A stretch of 7,842 nt of DNA. Source: Candidatus Glassiibacteriota bacterium. GTDB taxonomy: Bacteria > Gemmatimonadota > Glassbacteria > GWA2-58-10. The first letter of the stretch is position 1, and each line of letters begins with the position of its first letter. Below are positions 1-5,582 of this stretch, one piece after another. Both the position numbers and the translations under genes were made by a program. The notes beneath the pieces were generated by a model that did not search any database, was not told the DNA's origin, and saw only the letters and a program-made list of their open reading frames with translations. The stretch spans positions 1 to 7,842 of the forward strand of contig JAFGTO010000192.1 of NCBI GenBank assembly GCA_016934095.1, in the 5' to 3' direction.

Positions 1-281
1 GAGAGCAGAACGACCCTGGCCGACTCATCAGCTACTTCCGGCTGCACGGTCCGGCGGCACCATTCCACCGACTCGAAGACCGGCTCCGGCTTGAGCACCA
101 TGCCGGCGCCGCCTCCGAACGGGTAGTCATCCACTGTCCGGTGCCTGTCCCGGGTAAAATCCCGGAGGTTGACAGCCCGGTAAGCAGCCAGCCCTTCTTC
201 CCCGGCCCGGGCCAGGACCCCTATTTCCAGCAGCCGGTGGAAATATTCCGGGAATATGGTGATTATATCTATCTGCAGCAT
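1..281 (-). CDS. trmD: tRNA (guanine-N1)-methyltransferase, N-terminal part (runs off the left edge)
   Basis: TrmD transfers a methyl group from S-adenosylmethionine to N1 of G37 in tRNAs with a G at position 36, which prevents +1 frameshifting. It is a cytosolic homodimer of the SPOUT (trefoil-knot) family. Only the first 93 codons are in the window. The translation opens MLQIDIITIFPEYF, the usual TrmD start, and carries HRTVDDYPFGGGAGMVLKPE at about residues 48-67, the conserved glycine-rich TrmD block. It ends in RVVLL, just before the family's SPQG-type segment, so the knot and the C-terminal tRNA-binding domain lie outside. The ATG is 5 nt after the rimM stop and only a weak GAAG lies ahead of it, so translation is probably coupled to rimM. 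Being last in the ffh-rpsP-rimM-trmD order supports the call. No frameshift is visible. Confidence 0.96.
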   Translation of the reverse strand, partial: MLQIDIITIFPEYFHRLLEIGVLARAGEEGLAAYRAVNLRDFTRDRHRTVDDYPFGGGAGMVLKPEPVFESVEWCRRTVQPEVADESARVVLL

Positions 282-286
282 GATCT

Positions 287-814
287 TCAGATGTCGAGCA
301 GTCCCTGAGGCAGACGAACGGTCAGGGTGCCTGCCTCCGGGTCCACTTCCCGGACTATCTCCCCGACCAGGGGGACCAGGGCCTTTTTCTCATCCCGGCC
401 GGCCAGGCCGACCTCGAGAAGATCTTGGCCAGGGTTCTCTACCACCCGGCTTACCCGGCCCACGACTGTCCCATCCTCATCCAGCACGGACAAACCGATC
501 AACTGATGGTGATAGAACCTGCCTTCGCCCGGCTCGGCCGCCTGCTCAATGGGGATGAACAGCTTCCAGCCGCGTATGCCCTCGACTGCATTGCGGTCGT
601 CGTACGAGTCGAGGTGGACCAGGTAGCCCTGTTTATGAGTCCTCGCCGAGCGAACAGAAACCTGCTCCAGGTGATCCTCGTCAGGCCCGAGCCAGAGCTT
701 CTCTTCAGGCCGGAAACGTAAGTCAGGTCGCTCGGTAAGGCTTTTCACTCCCACCTCGCCCCGAATCCCGTGCGGCTTGATTATTACGCCGACCTGTAAG
801 AAAAGCCTTTTCAT
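287..814 (-). CDS. rimM: 16S rRNA processing / 30S maturation factor RimM
   Basis: RimM is a cytosolic assembly factor that binds S19 and helps mature the head domain of the 30S subunit. The product has 175 residues, the usual length. The N-terminal RimM barrel has the signature VGVIIKPHGIRGEVGVKSLT (residues 8-27). The C-terminal PRC-barrel-like part starts at about residue 98 with GRFYHHQLIGLSV. It continues through VGRVSRVVENPGQDLLEV and ends in LPQGLLDI, close to the typical RimM ending. The start lies 12 nt after the rpsP stop. The short gap has no convincing Shine-Dalgarno sequence, so translational coupling to rpsP is likely (inference). In many bacteria a small KH-domain RNA-binding gene (khpA/ylqC) sits between rpsP and rimM, and here there is no room for one. 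Confidence 0.96.
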   Translation of the reverse strand: MKRLFLQVGVIIKPHGIRGEVGVKSLTERPDLRFRPEEKLWLGPDEDHLEQVSVRSARTHKQGYLVHLDSYDDRNAVEGIRGWKLFIPIEQAAEPGEGRFYHHQLIGLSVLDEDGTVVGRVSRVVENPGQDLLEVGLAGRDEKKALVPLVGEIVREVDPEAGTLTVRLPQGLLDI

Positions 815-826
815 GGTGTAAAGCCG

Positions 827-1705
827 CTAGTTTTTCTCTTCTTCCGCCGGAGATTGATCCTGTTTTCCGGGTTTTTCTTCAGCCTTGCCGGCCTTCGGCT
901 TCTTTTCGGCTTTGGCCGGTTTTTTCCTGGCGGTCGCGGCTTCCCCGGCCTCTGCCTCAGCTTCCGGCTCAGGTTTTTCAGCCTTGGGCTCTTCGGCTTT
1001 GGGCTCCTCAGCCTTGGGTTCTTCGGCTTTGGGCTCCGCTGCCTTGGGTTCTTCGGCTTTGGGATCCTCTGCCTTGGGCTCCTCGGCTTTGGGCTCCTCT
1101 GCCTTGGGTTCTTCGGCTTTGGGCTCCTCTGCCTTGGGCTCTTCGGCTTTGGGATCCTCTGCCTTGGGCTCCTCGGCTTTGGGTTCTTCGGCTTTGGGCT
1201 CCTCTGCCTTGGGCTCCTCGGCTTTGGGTTCCGCTGCCTTGGGCTCCTCGGCTTTCGGCTCTTCGGCTTTGGGCTCCTCTACTTTAGGCTCCGCTGCCTT
1301 TGGTACTTCTGCTTTGGGTTTTTCAGCCTTGGGCGCCTCGGCTTTTACCTCCTCGGCCTTGGCTTTTTCGGCTTTCCTGGCAGCTTTTTTGGAAGTCTCC
1401 GCAGGGGTCGGTTTCCTGGGGATGGGCACTACTGTTTGTCCGGTTTTCTGCTCGTGCCACCGGCGCATGACTCCTTCCCGGCGCAACAGGCTCTCCACGG
1501 TGGCGGAAAGCGAAGCACCGGCGCCTAGCCACTCGACAATCCTATCCTCTTTGACTTTCAGGGTATAAGGCTCCGTGGTGGGGTTGTAGTAGCCGACAAA
1601 CTCGACAAACCTGCCGTCCCGCTTGAAACGCGAGTCCATTACCGCCAAACGATAATGCGGGCTTTTCTTTTTACCCATCCGGCGCAGTCTGATTTGCACC
1701 GCCAT
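827..1705 (-). CDS. rpsP: 30S ribosomal protein S16 with a ~200-residue KAEEP-repeat C-terminal tail
   Basis: S16 binds the 5' domain of 16S rRNA early in 30S assembly. Residues 1 to about 88 are a normal S16 core: MAVQIRLRRMGKKKSPHYRL at the start, then DSRFKRDGRFVEFVGYYNP (24-42) and a helix ending near RRWHEQKTG. S16 is usually about 80-90 residues long, but this protein has 292. After a linker (VVPIPRKPTPAETSKKAARK), residues 121-245 are 25 uninterrupted pentads, mostly KAEEP, with variants KAAEP, KAEDP, KVEEP, KAEKP, KAEVP and KAEAP. Two degenerate pentads (KAEKA, KAEEV) precede them in register. Each KAEEP unit is net -1. The last ~45 residues turn Lys-rich (KKPAKAEKKPKAGKAEEKPG). No membrane segment or known domain is visible in the tail. 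The ATG has a strong GGAGG 8 nt upstream. Core identity is certain; the function of the tail is unknown. S16 tails of this composition occur in some phyla, as I recall, but usually shorter. Confidence 0.95.
   Translation of the reverse strand: MAVQIRLRRMGKKKSPHYRLAVMDSRFKRDGRFVEFVGYYNPTTEPYTLKVKEDRIVEWLGAGASLSATVESLLRREGVMRRWHEQKTGQTVVPIPRKPTPAETSKKAARKAEKAKAEEVKAEAPKAEKPKAEVPKAAEPKVEEPKAEEPKAEEPKAAEPKAEEPKAEEPKAEEPKAEEPKAEDPKAEEPKAEEPKAEEPKAEEPKAEEPKAEDPKAEEPKAAEPKAEEPKAEEPKAEEPKAEKPEPEAEAEAGEAATARKKPAKAEKKPKAGKAEEKPGKQDQSPAEEEKN
971..1345 (-). repeat. 15-bp tandem repeat, 25 units, encoding the S16 pentapeptide tail
   Basis: On the plus strand the units read as variants of gggctcctcggcttt, one per KAEEP pentad on the minus strand. 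All 25 units are exactly 15 bp, so gain or loss of a unit keeps the reading frame. Two degenerate in-register units extend the array to 1375. From 986 to 1180 the units alternate regularly between endings ggcttt and tgcctt/agcctt (Lys-Ala codons AAA-GCC versus AAG-GCA/GCT), giving a 30-bp higher-order period. The two KAEDP units start at 1061 and 1151, six units apart. Units nearer the ends (971, 1256-1345) are more diverged than the central ones, as expected for an array growing by internal duplication. Confidence 0.95.
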
Positions 1706-1712
1706 AGAATGT

Positions 1713-1717
1713 CCTCC
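1713..1717 (-). promoter_or_regulatory. Strong Shine-Dalgarno of rpsP
   Basis: The minus strand reads GGAGG, then ACATTCT, then ATG, a 7-8 nt spacing. It is the strongest ribosome binding site in the cluster and fixes the rpsP start at 1705. Confidence 0.8.
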
Positions 1718-1737
1718 AATTTAACTTTAGGGAATTA

Positions 1738-1743
1738 ATTATA
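1738..1743 (-). promoter_or_regulatory. Candidate internal -10 box upstream of rpsP
   Basis: The 56-nt ffh-rpsP gap is AT-rich and contains a perfect TATAAT on the minus strand, about 33 nt ahead of the rpsP ATG. No good -35 hexamer lies 16-18 nt upstream (only TCTAAG-like sequence). It may therefore be a weak promoter or a chance match in AT-rich DNA. Confidence 0.3.
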
Positions 1744-1761
1744 ACCAGATTATTATTCAGC

Positions 1762-3108
1762 TTAGAAAGGGGGCAGGCCTCCGCGCATCATGGCTGCGGA
1801 TTGTCCGCCCGAAAAAAGCCCCATTTTCTTCATCATTTTACGCATCTGGTCGAACTGCTTGACCAGTTGGTTGACTTCCTGGACGGCGACCCCGGCCCCC
1901 CCGGCCACCCGCCTCCTGCGGCTGGCGTTGAGAACCCCGGGCCTGGTGCGCTCTTCCGGTGTCATCGAAAGGATAATCGCCTCGACTTTTTTGAAGCGGT
2001 TCTGGTCGATTTTAACCGCTTTGAGCATCTTGCTGTTTACTCCCGGGATCATCCGCAGCAGGCTTTCCAGCGGGCCAAGCTTTTGCAGCTGGCGCAGGGT
2101 CGAGAGGAAGTCCTCCAGGTCCATGTCCCGGTGCTTGAGCACTTTCTTTTCGAGAGCTTCGGCCGCTTCCTGGTCCATACGCTCCCCTGCGCGCTCGACC
2201 AGGGTGACCACATCCCCCATCTGCAGCAGCCGCGAGGCCATCCGGTCGGGATGAAAGACCTCGAGGGCGTCGAGTTTTTCTCCGACACCGATCAGCTTGA
2301 TCGGTACCCGGGTAACGCCGTAAATAGACAGCGCGGCCCCCCCGCGGGCATCGCCATCCAGCTTGGTCAGCACCAGGCCGCTCAGCTCCAGGTCCCGGTG
2401 AAAGCTTTGGGCGATAGAGACAGCATCCTGCCCGGTCATGCCATCCACCACCAGTAGCACCTCGTGCGGCCCGGCAAGGTTTTTTACCGCCACCAGCTCA
2501 TCCATCATCCGGCGGTCGATATGCAGCCGGCCGGCTGTATCGATCAGCACCGTGTCGGCACCCAGCTCGTTCGCCCTGGCCAGGCCGCCGGTGATTATCG
2601 ACTCCACTTGCCTGTCCCCCGGGGACGGCGCATGAACCGGGACATCGAGGTCGCGCCCCAGGGTTTGGAGCTGCTCGACCGCAGCCGGGCGGTAGATGTC
2701 GGCGGCTATCATCAAGGGACTGCCGCCCTGGTTTTTCAGCCACAGGGCCATTTTACCGGCGGTGGTGGTCTTACCCGAGCCCTGGAGGCCGACCAGCATG
2801 ATCACTGTCGGCGGCCGGGAAGCTGCGGCGAGGGGTTTCGATGAACCGCCCAGCATACTCACCAGCTCATCGTAGACGATCTTGACCATCATCTGGCCCG
2901 GGCTGACGCTCTTGATCACTTCCCTGCCCTGCGCCTGTTCCTCGACTCTTTTCAGGAAGTCCTGCACCAGCCTGTAATTGACATCGGCTTCGAGCAGCAC
3001 CCGCCTGATCTCGCGCAGGCTCTCCCGGATGGAGGTCTCGTTGAGCACCGCCCTTCCGCCGAGCCGCCTGATAACGCCTTCCAGCTTCTCTGTAAGCTCT
3101 TCGAACAT
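1762..3108 (-). CDS. ffh: Signal recognition particle GTPase Ffh (SRP54)
   Basis: Ffh binds SRP RNA and the signal sequences of nascent membrane proteins, and docks with FtsY to deliver ribosomes to the SecYEG translocon. The product has 448 residues, a normal length. The N domain spans residues 1 to about 90 (MFEELTEKLEGVIRRLGG at the start). The G domain runs from about 100 to 295, with P-loop GLQGSGKT (107-114), the DIYRPAAVEQL block (137-147), DTAGR (190-194), TKLDG (248-252) and GVGEK (274-278). The methionine-rich M domain (about 305-448) contains the RNA-binding SRRRRVAGGAG segment (396-406) and KQFDQMRKMMKKMG (417-430). All GTPase motifs are intact. The ATG has only a weak GGCGGAA-type ribosome binding site. 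It heads the SRP/ribosome-maturation cluster, 56 nt ahead of rpsP. SRP RNA itself is not in the window. Confidence 0.98.
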   Translation of the reverse strand: MFEELTEKLEGVIRRLGGRAVLNETSIRESLREIRRVLLEADVNYRLVQDFLKRVEEQAQGREVIKSVSPGQMMVKIVYDELVSMLGGSSKPLAAASRPPTVIMLVGLQGSGKTTTAGKMALWLKNQGGSPLMIAADIYRPAAVEQLQTLGRDLDVPVHAPSPGDRQVESIITGGLARANELGADTVLIDTAGRLHIDRRMMDELVAVKNLAGPHEVLLVVDGMTGQDAVSIAQSFHRDLELSGLVLTKLDGDARGGAALSIYGVTRVPIKLIGVGEKLDALEVFHPDRMASRLLQMGDVVTLVERAGERMDQEAAEALEKKVLKHRDMDLEDFLSTLRQLQKLGPLESLLRMIPGVNSKMLKAVKIDQNRFKKVEAIILSMTPEERTRPGVLNASRRRRVAGGAGVAVQEVNQLVKQFDQMRKMMKKMGLFSGGQSAAMMRGGLPPF

Positions 3109-3142
3109 GTACTGTTCCGCCGGGGTATTCGATTGTCCGTGG

Positions 3143-3194
3143 TTCAGGGGCCGTGGCTGCAGCGAGTAAGAGGATCCACAGCGCCGGCCCTGAA
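3143..3194 (-). promoter_or_regulatory. Stem-loop in the predicted ffh leader
   Basis: The arms at 3143-3159 and 3179-3194 are complementary. There is a 7-bp outer stem (TTCAGGG/CCCTGAA), a bulged G, 3 more pairs, a 2x2 internal loop and 4 inner pairs (GCTG/CAGC), around a 19-nt loop. It begins about 8 nt downstream of the transcription start implied by the candidate promoter, so it would lie at the 5' end of the ffh mRNA. No T-tract follows on the minus strand, so it does not look like a terminator for the PASTA gene. Its function is unknown. Confidence 0.4.
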
Positions 3195-3208
3195 ATCAAG
3201 AAACATAA

Positions 3209-3237
3209 AATTTAATAATCATTTACATAAAAATCAA
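3209..3237 (-). promoter_or_regulatory. Candidate sigma-70-type promoter for ffh-rpsP-rimM-trmD
   Basis: On the minus strand, TTGATT (3237-3232) and TAAATT (3214-3209) are separated by 17 bp in an AT-rich stretch that stands out from its GC-rich surroundings. Each hexamer matches the consensus at 4 of 6 bases. It predicts a start near 3202 and a leader of about 94 nt. The PASTA gene upstream has no obvious terminator, so read-through from it is also possible. Confidence 0.5.
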
Positions 3238-3276
3238 TCTTTTCCAGCCAAAACAGAGATCTTCCCTTTTTGCAGC

Positions 3277-4008
3277 TCAGCGAACGTTGGTCGAGAGCAC
3301 CAGGTTGACCTCGGTCCCCACATCCACCATCGCCCTTTCCAGCGGACTCTGGTCCAGTACCCTCCCCTCGGGAATATACCGGTTATACTTGTAGGTGGCT
3401 GCGCCCAGCCTGAGCCCGGCGCGCTCGATTATCTCCCGGGCCTGTTCCAGGGTATTGTCGATCACCGCAGGGACCTCGACCTTGGGGACCCCGTCCGAGA
3501 CGACCAGCCTCAGCTCGGTGCCCTTGGGCAGGGCCGTGCCGCCTTTCGGCTCTACCTCGAGCACCCGGTCCCGGCCTACCGCCGGGTCGCCCTGGCGTTT
3601 CACCTCCCCCAGGACAAGCCGGCTGCGCTCGATCAAAATCTTCGCCTGCCGCAAGGTGAGCCCTTCTACCCGCGGCACTCTGACTATCTCGGGGCCGAGA
3701 CTCACCAGCACGTACACATTACGTCCCTGTTTAACCACGATCCCCGGGTCGGGTTCCTGTTTCAGAATATTCTCCGCCGGCACTTCATCATTGTAGGTCT
3801 CTCCCCGGACACTCAGCAGCAGACCGGCTTCCTGACAGAGTTTCCGTGCCTGGGACAGGGGAATTTCCTCCAGGGCGGGGACCTCGACCAGGATTTTTCC
3901 CCCGGCCAACTGGGGCAGGATGACCTGGTCCAGCACGAAGAGGCCGAAAAAAAACGAAGCCGCCGCGGTTAAAAGATAAAGCAAGATGTTTTTCAGCCTG
4001 TCGCCCAT
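3277..4008 (-). CDS. Single-pass membrane protein with three PASTA domains (no kinase domain)
   Basis: PASTA domains bind peptidoglycan fragments or act as spacers in penicillin-binding proteins and Ser/Thr kinases. Here they stand alone. With the ATG at 4008 the product has 243 residues: a short basic cytoplasmic end (MGDRLKN), one membrane segment at about 8-30 (ILLYLLTAAASFFFGLFVLD), and three PASTA units at about 41-104, 109-173 and 177-240. Each unit starts V-x-V-P or V-R-V-P and ends in a beta strand such as VYVLVSLG, LRLVVSDG or VNLVLS. The topology is probably N-in with PASTA units outside. The ATG is preferred because AAGGG lies 8 nt upstream; a TTG at 4035 would add nine residues. 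It begins about 55 nt after the rsmB stop on the same strand and is likely co-transcribed with it. The partner is unknown; a cell-wall or division role is inference. Confidence 0.85.
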   Translation of the reverse strand: MGDRLKNILLYLLTAAASFFFGLFVLDQVILPQLAGGKILVEVPALEEIPLSQARKLCQEAGLLLSVRGETYNDEVPAENILKQEPDPGIVVKQGRNVYVLVSLGPEIVRVPRVEGLTLRQAKILIERSRLVLGEVKRQGDPAVGRDRVLEVEPKGGTALPKGTELRLVVSDGVPKVEVPAVIDNTLEQAREIIERAGLRLGAATYKYNRYIPEGRVLDQSPLERAMVDVGTEVNLVLSTNVR

Positions 4009-4062
4009 CTGAAACCCTTGGAATCCGTTGTTCAACTCAATGTTCCCGCCCGCAGCGCAGGT

Positions 4063-5418
4063 TCACTTCCCGGCCCGGGCACCCTCTTTGCGCCGCAAGC
4101 GGGCTGCAAACACTCCATCCGTCCCGTGAAGATGCGGGAAAGTCTCCAGGAAGCCCCGCTCCGAGACCGGCGCCTGGCCCAGATATTTTTGCGCGTGTTC
4201 GAGCACGAAATCCGCTGTGGAAGCCAGGAACCAATCGATCACCTGGGAATTTTCTTCCGGCTCCAGGGAACAGGTGCTGTAGACCAGCACTCCCCCGGGC
4301 GCCACACAGCGGCACGCCGCCGAGATAATCTCTCGCTGCAGCCTGGTGAATCTCTTCAGGCTTTGCGGCTGGATACGCCAGCGCAGCTCCGGCTTTCTGC
4401 GCAGGACCCCGCTGCCCGAGCAGGGCACATCGCAGAGCACCGTGTCCGCCCGTCTGACAGCGGGCCGCCGGGCATCCGCCGCCACCAGGCGCACGCAGCT
4501 CAGCCTCAGCCGGTCGAGGTTTTCCCGCAATTTCTCCAGCCCTCCGGCACCTGTATCCGCGGCCACTACCAGGGCATCCGGCCCGGCGAGCTCGGCCAGG
4601 TGTGTCGCTTTTCCTCCCGGTGCCGCACAAAGGTCGGCAACCGTCGCTCCCGGCTGCGGCGCCGCCAGGCGACCGACCAGCATCTGGGCCTCATCCTGCA
4701 CGTAGAACAGTCCCTGCCCGTACCCGGGGAGCCTCGAGGGCACCAGCCGCCGACCGACCGCCAGTGCTTCCGGCGCCCAGGCACCCTTGCGGGTTTCCAG
4801 CCCTGCCTCCCGGAAAGCCCGGACAGTCTCAGGGGAGCGGACCCGGACTGTCAGGGGCGCCTGCACGTTGTTGGCCTTCAGCAGGGACTCGGTACCCTCG
4901 AACCCGAAGCGCTTCAGGTAGCGGCCGACCAGCCAGCGGGGGTGAGAGTGCTTGACAGCCAGGAAATGCGCCGGATAGTCCTCCCGCCGGGGCAGGGCTA
5001 TTTTGCCGCCCTCCCGCAGGAACCCGCGCAGGACCGCATTGACCAGTGGGACATATCTGCCAAGGTAAAGGGGCCTGGCCAGCTCGACCGCCTCATTGAC
5101 CACCGCATAATCCGGAATCCGGTCGCAGAACCTGAGCTGGAATACCGCCAGCCGCAGGATGTCCAGCACTCGCCCGGGCAGCGCGCCTTTACCGGTCTTC
5201 AGGAAATGATCGAGGTAATAATCGATCAGCCCCCGCATACGCAGGGTGCCGGAAACCAGGTTCTTTACCAGCGCCCGGTCCCTGGGCAGGCAGGCATTCA
5301 GCAGCTCTTCCCGGTCCAGCCCGGTATTATTCCATTGGCCCAGCAGGTCCAGAGCGAGCAGCCTGGCCTTGTCCGCCGCGGGTTTCCCGGTGCGTAATTG
5401 TCTCGCTGAGGCTTTCAT
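4063..5418 (-). CDS. rsmB: 16S rRNA (cytosine967-C5)-methyltransferase RsmB
   Basis: RsmB (Sun/Fmu) methylates C5 of C967 in 16S rRNA using S-adenosylmethionine. The product has 451 residues, close to the family length. The N-terminal NusB-like helical domain covers about 10-140 (ALDLLGQWNN, then LPRDRALVKNLVSGTLRM and IPDYAVVNEAVELAR). The catalytic Rossmann domain follows, with SAM motif I DLCAAPGGKATHLAEL (262-277), motif IV DVPCSGSGVLRRKPE (330-344) and motif VI YSTCSLEPEEN (380-390). C383 is the expected catalytic nucleophile and C333 the release cysteine, both present. The presence of the NusB-like domain favours RsmB over RsmF or other NOL1/NOP2/Sun proteins. The ATG at 5418 has AGGGA about 9 nt upstream. 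The gene is divergent from the HD-GYP gene, so its promoter must lie in the shared 164-nt gap; I could not assign one. Confidence 0.95.
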   Translation of the reverse strand: MKASARQLRTGKPAADKARLLALDLLGQWNNTGLDREELLNACLPRDRALVKNLVSGTLRMRGLIDYYLDHFLKTGKGALPGRVLDILRLAVFQLRFCDRIPDYAVVNEAVELARPLYLGRYVPLVNAVLRGFLREGGKIALPRREDYPAHFLAVKHSHPRWLVGRYLKRFGFEGTESLLKANNVQAPLTVRVRSPETVRAFREAGLETRKGAWAPEALAVGRRLVPSRLPGYGQGLFYVQDEAQMLVGRLAAPQPGATVADLCAAPGGKATHLAELAGPDALVVAADTGAGGLEKLRENLDRLRLSCVRLVAADARRPAVRRADTVLCDVPCSGSGVLRRKPELRWRIQPQSLKRFTRLQREIISAACRCVAPGGVLVYSTCSLEPEENSQVIDWFLASTADFVLEHAQKYLGQAPVSERGFLETFPHLHGTDGVFAARLRRKEGARAGK

Positions 5419-5487
5419 GGCTCCCGGTCCCTGAACACCGCCACAAATCCGGTCGAGTGAGCCGTGCCCAAAAATGACAGTTAATTG

Positions 5488-5516
5488 TTGAAAATGACCG
5501 GAAGATTACATAAATT
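5488..5516 (+). promoter_or_regulatory. Candidate sigma-70-type promoter of the HD-GYP gene
   Basis: TTGAAA (5488-5493, 5 of 6 to consensus) and TAAATT (5511-5516, 4 of 6) are separated by 17 bp, predicting a start near 5523 and a leader of about 60 nt. The -10 hexamer and spacer length are identical to those of the candidate ffh promoter. A 7-bp inverted repeat, TGACCGG (5495-5501) and CCGGTCA (5533-5539), brackets the -10 box and start site and could be an operator. Confidence 0.5.
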
Positions 5517-5582
5517 AGACTAATTGGGGAAACCGGTCAAGTAAAACGGCGGGCACTTGTAATTCGAGCTGAGGCAGGTAAA

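Noticed and set aside
971..1375. CRISPR-like array
   Set aside because: The repeats are 15 bp with no spacers and lie in frame inside rpsP, so this is a protein-coding tandem repeat.
885..1568. Plus-strand open frame of 227 codons encoding ALGSS pentapeptide repeats (and an overlapping 224-codon frame in another phase)
   Set aside because: It is the antisense image of the rpsP 15-bp repeat: a 15-bp unit without stops in one frame keeps other frames open too. The minus frame has the S16 core and a strong ribosome binding site; the plus frames have neither a recognisable domain nor a good start.
3109..3276. SRP RNA (4.5S) gene next to ffh
   Set aside because: The gap lacks the conserved SRP RNA apical loop (GGAA tetraloop with its GGUCAGG-type flank). 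The hairpin there has a different sequence and shape.
3277..4035. Longer form of the PASTA protein starting at a TTG at 4035
   Set aside because: The extra nine residues (NNGFQGFQ-type) add nothing recognisable, and the ATG at 4008 has a better-placed AAGGG. The TTG start remains possible.
4018..5397. Plus-strand open frame of 459 codons opposite rsmB
   Set aside because: The minus frame contains all RsmB motifs. The plus product is rich in Gln, Pro, Arg and Gly with no domain, typical of an antisense shadow.
5419..5582. Promoter for rsmB on the minus strand in the divergent gap
   Set aside because: A promoter must exist upstream of rsmB, but only poor hexamer pairs were found (for example TGTAAT without a matching -35), so none is listed.
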